Positions 11,101 to 23,100 of a stretch of DNA of 64,000 nucleotides are shown here, piece after piece (positions within the stretch are counted from its first letter, which is position 1; every line of letters begins with the position of its first letter). A program made the position numbers and the translations under genes. The stretch is from Liolophura sinensis (Eukaryota; Mollusca; Polyplacophora; Chitonida; Chitonidae), in assembly GCF_032854445.1 (NCBI RefSeq), contig NC_088301.1:37187187-37251186 (forward strand), written 5' to 3'. Below the pieces are notes generated by a model. The model was not told the origin of the DNA and did no database searches. It was given only the letters and a program-made list of their open reading frames with translations.

Positions 11101-14100
11101 AAAACTCTGTGCAGGTTACCATATTGTCAGTGGTGTTACTTGTGTCAGTGGTGTTACACCCATTTCAGTGGTGTTACCGGCTACTTTTTGGAAATAATAA
11201 CGAAAACTGTAATCTTTCTGTGAGGTGTTTGCCTAGGAGAATAAAGATTACTGTATACATGTGTTCACTGAGAAGTCGTTTTGTCGATGTGTGCGATAGT
11301 ATGTAAAATTTTGGGTTTTAAACCAGGGCGGTCCTACATGGATTTCCCCTGCATAGTATTAGCATAGGCCCAATAACTTCACCTTAAGAATAAACAAGAA
11401 AAATATTTTTGCATTCTTATCAGGTGACATATAACAAAGCTTGCCGTGCCTTTATAGTTTCTGAACATAGACTGTTTTCAGCTTCACGGGTTGGTGTTTG
11501 TCAGTAACACCACTGACAGCTGCACCGACTGGGGCTCTATGATTTTCTCTTCCCAGAGAATATCGTGAACACGTAAGCTCTAATTTGACTACGTGTGGTT
11601 TCCCCAAGTCCAACTGAATGTGTAATGAACGTGATTCGTTGCTTTTATTCAAAGCCCGTGGGAATCAAAATACCTCGAACAATATGTCAGTAACTGTAGA
11701 ATGACTCAGAAACGTGTGGGAGTTGTAAAGACTAGGGTAATATTTACATGTTGATTTCTTTGTGCATTCTGATGTCATTTTTTCCCCACGGCCAGAGCTT
11801 TACTTGATGTTGAATAAAATATTTGACAACTTGGTAAAGAATACGTGAATTCCAAGTATGTGTCACTTTAAAGTTGGAAGGGCTAAAGAGCTTATTGATT
11901 TGATCATTTTGATCATTATGTGATCATGCTTAGCTTTATCAAGTTACTCTCCTGTGTTGTGGTGAAAAATTGTAAAAGACATCAATACACGGATCACAGC
12001 AATCACTGTTTTCATGGATGTGTATCTCCAGAGGCACCCCAAAAAGGTCAGAGGTATGTTTAAAATACATGAGTACAGTTAGTACAGTTGATTCTCGACA
12101 TGGTAATTTGGCCTGGTCCAGATATGATGAATCATTCCGCTGGAGAATGGTAAAGAATCCATTAAGATCGTGGGCAGAGATAGATAGTGAGTTATGGATT
12201 ATGACGGTAACAGCTCCAGTTGGACAAAGCACCCAGTTGATGTTTCAAAAAAGCACTAAAGTGTGGTTCAGCTACAACCAGGGTAAATGCGAATATGCTA
12301 ACTGCAAGTACTTGCATGCATGTAAATTTTGTGATTAATTAGGTCACCCCGAACTAAGATATTTTAAAGCTAATAACTCCAAGGGGAATCCCCAGAGCAG
12401 CAAGCAGCCCTTTCTATCTGGCCTCCACCCCAATCAAGGTAGAGGAGCTGGAAAGTCAACTTAAAGATTACCCTAATGAGCAAGATGCCAAGTATTTGTT
12501 AGAGGGATTTAAATACAGGTTCCCTTTGCATTATAATGGGCTTGAGGCGTCTTTTGAGGCTAACATCTTAAGATCAGTTAGGGACAATCCTGAAATAGCC
12601 TTACAAAAGATAAATAAGGAGATACAAGAAAATAGGATAGCGGGTCCTTTTCAGTTACCTCCCTTTGATTCTCTACGCGTCTCCCTAATTGGATTTGTTC
12701 CAAAAAGGCGAAGGGTGAATTTAGACTAATACATCACTTATCATATCCTGAGGGTGAATCACTTAATGATTATATAGATCCGGAAAAGTGTTCAGTTCGC
12801 TATTCCAGCATTGACAATGCGGTTGGTTTGATTCAGCAGGTAGGTGGTGATGTGTATTTGGCAAAGGCAGATATCAAATCAGTCTTCAGACTTCTTCCTG
12901 TGCATCCGAAAGATTTTAACCAGCTAGGGTTTAAATTTCAAGGCTCTTATGATGTAGACAAAACTCTACGAATGGGTTGTTCGATACCTTGTGCCACATT
13001 TTACACCTTTAGTACTTTTGTGGAATATTGAGTTAAGCAAGCATTAGGTAACCAAGGTACCTATTATGTAGGTAAGGGTGTTGCTAAATATCCAGATGAT
13101 TTTTTCTTTGTTGGAGAGTCAAGGAGTGCCTGTCAGCACATTCTAGATAGTTTTATGAATGTCTGTGACTCATTGGGAATACCTGTGACTGAAGGAAAGA
13201 CAGAAGGGCCGACCAAAAGTTTAGTATTTTTAGGCCTGGATTTAGACACTTACTCTAATCAGATATGCCTGCCATCTCCAAAGGTGGAACAGCTGAATTT
13301 GGAGACTTAGAGAAGTACATCCTCTGATAGGGACTCTAAACTTTGCTTGCAGAGCAATTAAACCGGGAAGATCATTTTGTAGGAGATTAACTGATGCCAC
13401 TTGTCATGTTAAGAAGCCACATCATTTCATTCGAGTGACCTCAGGAATGAAAGCCGATCTCCTCATGTGGCAAAGCTTCCTAGGAAGGGTTAATGGTACA
13501 TTGTACTTTTCGGACAGATTTTGGTTGTCTAACGACAGGATACAGTTATTTACAGATACATCTAGGTCGGGCAGTTTTGGGGCATATTTCAGTGGCAGAT
13601 TGGAATTGGGTAAAACAGGGGATTTGCTCGGACATAACTTTTCTAGAAATATTTCCGATAGTTTTGGCGGTTATGGTTTTGGGAAAGCTTCCTGTCAACA
13701 AGAAAGTTGTTTTTTGATGTGATAATCAGCCTGTGGTTACTGTTCTGAATTAGGCATCCTCGAAGTCCCCGCAGGTGATGAAATTAGTTCGCTTTATTAC
13801 ATTGCGGTGCATAACTCATAATATTGTACTGACATGTCCGTGGAGTAGAGAACAATATTGCTGATTCGCATTCTTGTTTAGAGTTAGCAAAATTCCGAAG
13901 ACTTGCACCTATGGCAGACAGGGCACCAACGGCAGTCTCCGCAGCAATATGGCACATTTGTGGGTAGAGACGGAGGAATTGTTAAATAATGCACTGGCAG
14001 TATGGACGTGGAAAGTTTATTCTACTGGCCTTCAGGCATCTATATCTTTCAGAAGGCGCCTGAATATCCCACAGCAATGGCCAGCACCCGTTAGTCATGT

Positions 14101-17100
14101 CATTTTGTTTATTGCAGACCTGTCAGCAAATGGGTTTGCGCGCTTGTCTGTAGCTTCTTACCTAGCTGGTGTGGGAAATAAGCATAATTTAATGGATTGG
14201 GACGACCCGACTCATCACTTCATTGTGAGAAAGTTAGTGGAAGATTTCAGGTGTAAGTCCTGCCGCTGTAACACCCGTTCTCCAATTACATTTGATATTT
14301 TAATGAAATTAATTGGGACTCTTCCTCATATATGCACATTTGTTTATGAATTTATAGTGTTCGGAGTAGCGTACCTGCTTGCCTTTTTTGGGTTCGTACG
14401 GGTGAGTGAAATAGATTCCGACAGTGCCACGGATGATTCCCTCAGAGAATTGATGTTCATTGATGTTAGTTTTATTAACAGAAGTGTAGGTTTGTGCTTA
14501 TCACTGCAACTGAGATTTTCAAAGACGGACCAGTATGGCAGCCAGGCCCATCTTCTCCTTCACCCATTGGACAATAAATAATTATGCCCAGTCTTACCAC
14601 TGAGGGAATTCCTTAACGTTCGAAATCCAATGGATTCTTGCCGATACTTGTTTTGTCACTTTGATAACAGCCATGTTACACATTATCAATTCACTTTGTT
14701 GTTGAAGAAAGCCCTAACTTTTGCAAACATCCCATGTGATACTTACTCCTCATATTCATTCCAAATTGGAGCTACCACAACAGCTGCCCTTTGTAGACTG
14801 TCTGAAAGTGATATAAAATCAATGGGGCTTGTAGTGAGCATGTTGTTGGAATATTGTACTTGTGTTGTTATCGCGTGGTATCACATTTTACAACAATAGG
14901 GGTATAATTTTGGTGAGACATTACCATAGGCTTCGTGCTATTAAGAGTTATACCAGGTGTATAGCTGGACGGGTAGTACGTTGTATGGTATCTCACAATA
15001 TACCAAGTTGAGTGAAAAGGTGATCAGGTGGTACATGTAGTACTAGTAATGATGACTGTGCTTGTTCCACACTGGGTTACCACGGATGGAGGTAAAGTTA
15101 GAACATTTATGGTTGCCAGTGGCCTGTCCGTGCATAATGACGGCCACATGGTGGTATGTGTGGTTATGTGGGTATGATAATATACCCTTATAAGTTCTGT
15201 TGGTTACAGTATACCCTGACATGCTCATTTTGGTTATCCCACGTCATGCCCTGGATTATGTACACTCCCTGTCATTTTTAATAAATGCTGCGACCAGTTT
15301 AAATCCACACTACTGGTTTTTGTTGAGTGTATTTCAGCTTTAGTTCAATTATTTAGGATATCATTTGTTTCCCAGTCTCAAGGTAACGGTGCTGTTAGTA
15401 GCTGATGTAACCACCATTTGGTTAAAGGTACATCTTTCATGAGAATCTAGTGGTCAGTCTTGAATTAAGTAGCCTGCTTATTGATGTCAAAGGTGATAGC
15501 TGTGAAAACAACTTTGTTGGGGGAGAGCCCAAATTAAGGGTGCTAAGCTGGTTCCAGATTCACAGTATATTCATATTCACCCTTCACAGATGACTTGATT
15601 TCACAATATTCCCAACTATCCACAGAAAATATGCATATCATAGAGGGGCTATTAAAATGATAAAGTATGCCTGAAAAATGTTCCCATTTTTTGGGGCAAA
15701 TCTTTCTTCATTTTCCTTAAAGCTATACTTTTTGCTCTATAGTACATGTACCCTTAAGCCTTTAAAGCCCTTATTACTCCCCCAAAATATGTGTATGTTG
15801 GGACACATCCTTAATTACATGTAAAAATCAAATGTTTCATGTATTCCTGAAGATTTGATTTGACTGTATGTACCTACCAATTCTTTCATCATTCATTGTA
15901 GTGTCATTTTTCAGTCCTTCAGATTTTCCATTTTTCAGACAAAATCACACAATTTTTCGTACATACATGTACATATATACTGTATGTGATTCAGCGGAAT
16001 AAAATTTACATTAGAATTATTTACATCCTTGGTTAATATCACCAATGGCTTTAAATGTCAGCTCCTTCAAAATTAGACTAAGATTTCATAGCTCATATTA
16101 GATTTGGATTAGAGTCCATGTAAGAGTTTTTGCATTCACTGTAGTTCTGACTACGAAATATGAAACTATGAAAAATATATAGAACTTGAAATAGTGTACA
16201 TGTAGGTGTTTACTATTTCAAACAAAATTTGACCTTTAACATAAACCCAATAAAATGAAATACATTTGGTCAAAGGATGAATCTTTGTTTATAGTTAGTT
16301 TAAAGTACAAGATAAAAATTACAAGGTATATACAATATATGTAGTTTCTTTGTTACCAGTATTCATTGTAGTCTGGCTGTTATATTGCCACAGGCTGTAA
16401 AAGGCACACCCACTGTCAATGTTTGCACCCTGCGGCTCAAATGCATGTACCTCACATTTAGGTGAGAAAGCTTTCTCCCCCCTCACAGGGAATAGTGTTT
16501 ATCTTTGTTTTATTGCTACTCCTAAGCCCATCCTGAAATAGCACCCTACTTCTTTTTTCTAGGTTGAACTTCCAATAGGTGCAAGCTATAGCTCCAAACT
16601 TTCTGGCATCTGTCTCTGAATTCTGATGAGTCAGTCTTTGGTGTACATATAGATCTATTCCTGATTCAATAAACCTATGTAATCTCCAAAGTCACGAAAA
16701 GGTTATTTTTCATATAGGTGTAACAAGTTGTTGTTAAGTACTGGAATGTTATAAATTGTTAATTCACTTATTCTTTAAGCTTGTGAATGTTATAGCATTA
16801 ACCATTCTAAAACTGTATAGCTAATTCTACACATATCTTTCAATATGTTCATGGCAAAGCAGGTGCTGTATTTCACCTAAAGTTTGGTATGTTAAACTGT
16901 TAAAAATAATGAGAAATTAGCCAGACTTGACAAAGATAAATGCTTAACTTTTGGTGTATTACAGTATTCTAAATTGTCAAGACAGCCATGGTAGGAAAGC
17001 TCGACCAGCTAAGTTACTCTTTCATGTATTTTAAACATACATGTAATTTTAGCTCTGTAGTTTTGCTACATGAAAATATATAATCTTGATTTTTGATTCT

Positions 17101-20100
17101 TTCTCTGGTCTACTCAGTACACAGAACAGAACTGTATGAGTTTTTTTCACTGACTTAAAATGTGCATGTTACATGTAATACAGGGCTTTCATCACTAAGT
17201 TTGCATTAATTTGTGTGACACCCTTGTCCGACTCATCACTTCATGCACAGAGGGAGATACCAGTGCAGTGCTAATAAATGCAAGTATATAAAATAGTAAT
17301 CATTATCCTTTCAGTAATTGTTATTTTAATATTTATTTTAGAGAATTTACATGGTTAGTGTGGACATTAAATCCATCTTCTGTATATGATTTTCATTGTT
17401 GTATATCAATGTATATCAGCCCATGTTAAAATGCATTTTGGTCATCGGTATTTTAGCTTATGTCATACCAGGAAAGCAACGTTTAAGTAAATATAACAGA
17501 TGATATCTCAAAATGTACTACATTTTATGTACTGACTCAAAGTTTAACCTGGATGTAAAGCACAATGACACGAGAGGGAAGTTCTATTGTGGGTGCGCTG
17601 TGTGCATATTATATAAGTACGGCAAATTACAAAATTCACGACTGAGTGTATTGCAATCAGTGTTAAGGTAAATGCAAGGGGTGGAAATTCGAAAAGTATT
17701 GCATATATCATACTGAAGTTTTCTATAAGAAAAATGGCTTCAGGGGATGTTCTGTTAATGCTGTGTGTATATATTAATTACTGCAAATTACCAAATTCAC
17801 GTCTTCAGTACATTGTGTATTGGGCTTCTTACCTTTTGCATTCATGTGTTCCCTAAGGCAAGCTCTGATTTATCAAATCTAAGCCACACATCAACAGGTT
17901 TCATCATCAATATTCAAATCTCTCATACATTGTAATTCATGAGTTTTTAAGAGGTCTGAGTATTCATAAGATTTTTGGTTGTTTTCTAATTTACTTCAGG
18001 TTTATTGCCACTGTTGACATGTATTATAGTTATATATTACACGACAACAGTGTCGCCATGTATCCATGCCTTGCATTGCCAAAAAAAGCACCAAGAACTA
18101 ATATGTTTTGAGGGCTGGCCATTACCTTGCCTATTCTCTTCTGATTTAAATTGTTAGAGTGTTTGTCGCAAAGTCTGGGAAACTGAGGATCAAATTCGGG
18201 TTGGGTCATACCAAAGCCTTTAAAAATGATACTTGTTGCTGCCTTGCTTGGTGCTTAGCATTGAAAAGTCGGAGCAAGGCAACAGGACTGGTTGGCCAAG
18301 TGTCTGTAAAATGTGATTGGGTGGTGTCTTGGGCATGATGGTTCAGTAGTGGTGGCAGCACTTTGGCGTCATGGACCTGCTTTGCCACAAGAAGACACAG
18401 TATATATAAACACACCCAGTGACTCCCTTGTCATCATATTACTGAAAAATAATTTAGTACAATTAGTAGAAATCTAGGTTGATATACAATGTGTTTAGCT
18501 GCTTGCAGGCTATTAAGATTTGCCTTTCATAGATTTGAAGAAACATTATAGAAGTTTCCAGTGTACCTGTATTGTCTCATTAGCTGTGACAGCACAGTGA
18601 CCCAGGAGCCTCTCTCCAATGTGGTCACTGTGAGTTCAAGCCCAGCTCATGCTGGTCATACATGGGAAGGTCTGGCAGCAACCTGTATACTGTTGTGGAT
18701 TTCCTCCCACCATAATGCTGGCCACTGTCGTGTAAGTGAAATATTCTTGAGTACAATGTAAAACACCAATCGATCAATCAAATAAATAAATACAGTTTAA
18801 TATAAAGGCAGAAAATTAACATTATATAGATAGTAAGTTGTGTGAACACAATGTATATGGAAGGAAATCAGATGCAGACATAAATGGTGCAAGTAATTTA
18901 CCAATGTTTTATTGGTGACTGTGATTCACTCTTGGTAAGAATCTGAAACTATGGGTTGTGCATGAAATTTGGCAGATAGTTATTTTAAGTAAGTTTTGTT
19001 GGCAGTGAAAATGGTACTCATAGACCAGTTCAAGTAAGAATTATTTATACTGTTGAGCAAGTTGACATTAGAGTTACTGCATGTAATCTATTCTGTAGGT
19101 TTAAATTTTTTTTCTAGGAAGGACAGTAATAAAATGTCAAAAGATTCATAATCCTTTCACATAGCAACTGTGCTGTTTTAAGGTCTTGTTTTACTCCATT
19201 CTGTGAGTCAAATCATTGTTAAATTTTGCTTACACAACACCATGCATCTAAGGAGGAGTATGTAAAAAATGTATCACATTTAACACATATTACTTTAATA
19301 TTTAATGTGGAATCTATATCCATGTCCCAGTTACCCTTTTGTTACATTCACTTTCTGTTGGCTGTATTATTAAGCTGTGTGTACAGTCAGCACAAAGTTC
19401 ACCGACAGTCAAATGCCCAGATCAGCTTCTGGAGGGGTTGTGCTGGTGATTTTGTACACAGTTAAATGTTTACAAAATTACAATAGTATTGTTCTACAAC
19501 TATGCTCAATTCTGAAACAAATGGAAATAAATCTAAGCACCACTGAAGCTGATCTGGGCATTTGACTGTCGGTGACAGTCAGCACAAAGTTCACCGACAG
19601 TCAAATGCCCAGATCAGCTTCAGTGGTGCTTAGATTTATTTCCATTTGTTTCAGAATTGAGCATAGTTGTAGAACAATACTATTGTAATTTTGTAAACAT
19701 TTAACTGTGTACAAAGTCACCAGCACAACCCCTCCAGAGGCTAGGAACTGAACCAGGAATATCCCGGCCGTGCATCTACAGGTTACATAAAATGTAAATG
19801 ATATAGCAGGCTTACTGTATCAACAGTTCAAGCAGTGGAAGAAATATTCTTCCAGTATGTCCTTTTTCCAAGAAAGCTATTTATCACTTCGACCTTCGAG
19901 CACAGGCTACTGCTTTGACTATAATATGGAAAACACCTTCGACAATTAGAGAGTTAGACTAAGCGTGACATCACTTTATTGTCGATAATGGAGACACGCT
20001 GAAGCTGTGTCAAGATGACGTTTCACTAAACATGTACTGGGTTGAAAAAAATCTATAAAAATATTTAACACCGGTTGATGACACTTTGAATGGTAGTTTT

Positions 20101-23100
20101 TTCAGCGGACATAAACATTAGTCAGGTACTGTATTTCAGTTTAATGTTAAGGTTCATTTACTCTGACCTACTTGCCTAATTTACATTACAGCTGGTGCAA
20201 AGCTCACGTGTTTTGCCAAGAGATGGTCATCATAAATTCAGCAGATAATATGCACATAACTTATTTATTTATTTCATTGGTGTTTTACTCTGTACTCAAG
20301 AATATTTCACTTATACGATGATGGCCTAAATTGTGGTGGAAACAAATAATTTATCTGATTGAGCAGTTCAAGTAAAACTGAGCATCAATCTGTAATCCAT
20401 TACGTTAATTTCAAGTGACTTGTAGGGAATTGTCTAATATAGTGCTTTACTATAAAATGTCATGCCATATATGTACTGTGTATTATGCAGTATATATATA
20501 CATATTACTTACATGGTTTACCAGGGCCTTGGTTCAATTATATTTCAGATCTTTTACAAAAGTGTTGGTCAGTGTGTGCATTGTCCTGCCTTTTGTCTAA
20601 TCAATTGACTTTTTTTTTTTATAGCACCATCCCCATCCAATGTACAGCAGATTTTGGGAACAAATTGTATTCTGCCAAGGAACAAAGATTTTTGGGAACA
20701 TTGGTCTTTCCCACGTGGAACAGGAAGGTGTGAAAAAATTTCATCTTTCGATGATAAAATTATACAGAAAGAGAAGATCGTAACACAAGATGTTGTTTTC
20801 TCATTCTTGATTCCTGGTGTGAGGGATAACATTCAGCTGACCATGACACCCTGGTTTCAGACCATTCTTGGCATTTTAATGATGGAGTTGTCATACAACC
20901 CACAAAATGAACACAGTAAGATCATAATGTTGTATACTTAAATACTACTGAACCTACAGGTATCTTTTTTATGATTTTAAAGTTTTTGTTTAGAAAAAAT
21001 GTTTCTGTTTTAATATGTACAAATGTACATGCAATTTTTATGTGAAATTGTTTTAATTTGGTGATGTAATTATTGTGGCTCAACATCCTATTTTATTTTG
21101 TAGTTATGCTATTTTATGGTGACATGTTTAAATACAACATTTAAATTAATTTGGATGGTGATTTTCAGACTGGTTCTGATGAAGAAAGAGAATTTGCCTA
21201 TGCTTACCAGATATCCCCTCTGTTTTTGAAGAGCAAATGTTACTATATTCTCCATTGTTGTGTCATCTGAACATAATCATCCTATCCTGAACCCCTGATA
21301 GTTCTCCTATAAACAGTGGTAACAATTGATGGGCACAATCAAGTATTTTTACTCTAACACCTCTGAACTAGTGTTTTTTTTTTGGTTTTTGTTTTAGAAA
21401 GTGATGATTTAAGACTAGAACTCAAGCTCGGGTATCGCAGTATTTCAGACGAACCGTCAGACTGGAAAAGCTTGGCTAATTCAACTGAATCTCGAAAACT
21501 GGAATGCACAATGGGCCCTGAAGAGGTAGGTCATAGAGTCATTTAGGAGAATTGAGATTTTCATGCTGTAATCCAGTAGGTGCGCTAGAGGTTTTTGGGG
21601 TTGAGTATTATTTTTTGCCAAAAATCTCTGGTATAACCTCTTTAAATCATTATACCCCTGCAATAGATCTGGAGAGGACAGGGAGGTGTAATGGATTCAT
21701 GATGTCTGGTGGTCTGTCAGTTTTTGTCTCTGTAAACACAATTTTGTCCACTGCAGCAATTCTGTGGAAATTCAAACACATCTTCCCCATGATCTAAACT
21801 TGTACTTGTATAGTTTTAATACAATGTAGTTAAAAAGTTACCACCCTTGAGGTACTTAGTATCAGACCTCTAGCTAGGATTTATGAAAGGCATGGGGGAT
21901 GAGCGTATAATCATAATGGCTGGGGGTCCAGGGGCTGCAGGTCCCCATCCGCCAAGAACTTGCCACTGTTGGAGTTGGCCATATTGCCATTCAAAACCAG
22001 TTTAGATCTAAAGTCATAGTTTAATATATGTCAATATTAATAACGTGTCCCCCGTGGAAAGTTTATTTCCTATATTTTTTTAATTATTTTATTTTTGTGA
22101 TTTCCACTGCATCAAATACAAATAGCACCATGGACATAAATGTTATTTGTTCAGAAATTATTACTAAAAGTATTGGGTACTGCATTTGAGACAAAATGGT
22201 CCAATGACTGACATCACTTAAGTTATTTGTAAAATTCATTCCATTAGAATTCTGTTGTTTTTTTTCTCAGAAGGTACCAAAAAAATTCATTTTCTTTAAT
22301 AGTTTTGACTGGTAAGCTTGAGGAGTATGTAATATAAAGATATTCTTATCCTAAAAGATTGTATTAATCTTCAATACAGAGGGCCCACTTGTTAGTTGTC
22401 GCTGTTGCTTTGACAGGTGAGTTCATCCAGTTTGTGAAAAAAGATCGAACAGACTTTTTCTGTGTGGATTACTCTTCGATATCTGGAGGGAAAAAATTGT
22501 CCGGCAATCGAAAGTGACCAGCCAATGAAAGTATTTACAGTATTGTTTTGCAGAAAAAGACAGCAAATCAAATTAGAACTACAAAGCAGTTTCGGCCCGT
22601 GTTCAGGTTGTTTGTTGTCGGCATTATCTTTGTACACTGTCACATGGGAGACAGCTCAACTATATCTAAATGTACAAAGTCTCGGGGAAGTCGTTCCCAG
22701 TGCAGCAGAAACAATCAAGTCATATTTGTCCTGTTTAACTCAGTGTTAAAGCAATAGGATAAAGATGCATTTGTGGAAAAAGGTGTTTCATTTAAATATT
22801 TTTAGCTAGCAAACAACTTCAGGTATAGGGAAATTTTACTGCAAAATATGAAGAGAATTAGTCAGATGGTCTTTGCTGTAGCCAGCGCACAAATTTAAAT
22901 AAATAATAACTAGAACTGCAAAGCAGTTTTGGCCGGGTTGCACGTTGTTTGTTGTTGTAGTTATCATTCTACGCCATCAATTAGAAGACAGCATAGCTAT
23001 ATGTAATCACACAACTGTTTCAGGAAGTCACAGACAGTGCAGGAGAAAGCATTAAGTCACATACCATAAGCCTAGTCCAGTTCCCATCTAACTCTATGTT

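Larger units (their letters stand above)
6802..11707 (+). mobile_element. Sola-like DNA transposon, 4906 bp, inserted in wntless intron 1
   Basis: Terminal inverted repeats: 6802-6821 (GAGTCATTCTACAGTAACTG) and 11688-11707 (complementary, one mismatch). The 4-bp direct repeat AGAA flanks it (6798-6801 and 11708-11711). Copy B gives the empty site near 43757-43768, reading GAAGAAGAACGTGTGGGAG without the element. Clusters of a 14-bp repeat lie inside both ends, and a broken transposase gene lies between them. A 4-bp target duplication, GAG/CTC ends and the transposase motifs fit the Sola superfamily as I recall it; superfamily assignment is less certain than the boundaries. Confidence 0.85.
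11990..15250 (+). mobile_element. decayed tyrosine-recombinase retrotransposon (DIRS/Ngaro-like)
   Basis: In + strand order: Gag-like region with a Cys/His finger, reverse transcriptase, RNase H-like region and tyrosine recombinase. That order and the recombinase in place of a DDE integrase define YR retrotransposons. All regions carry frameshifts or stops. Copy B lacks it: the matched flank stops near A 11985 / B 45020 and resumes at A 15430 / B 48217, with unrelated sequence between in B. Exact ends and terminal repeats were not resolved. Confidence 0.72.
15430..20624. other. wntless copy A intron 1, distal part
   Basis: No coding exon seen. Matches copy B 48217-52588 closely. Contains a SINE (18580-18790), an inverted MITE dimer (19383-19738) and a partial SINE (20262-20345). 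Confidence 0.7.
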
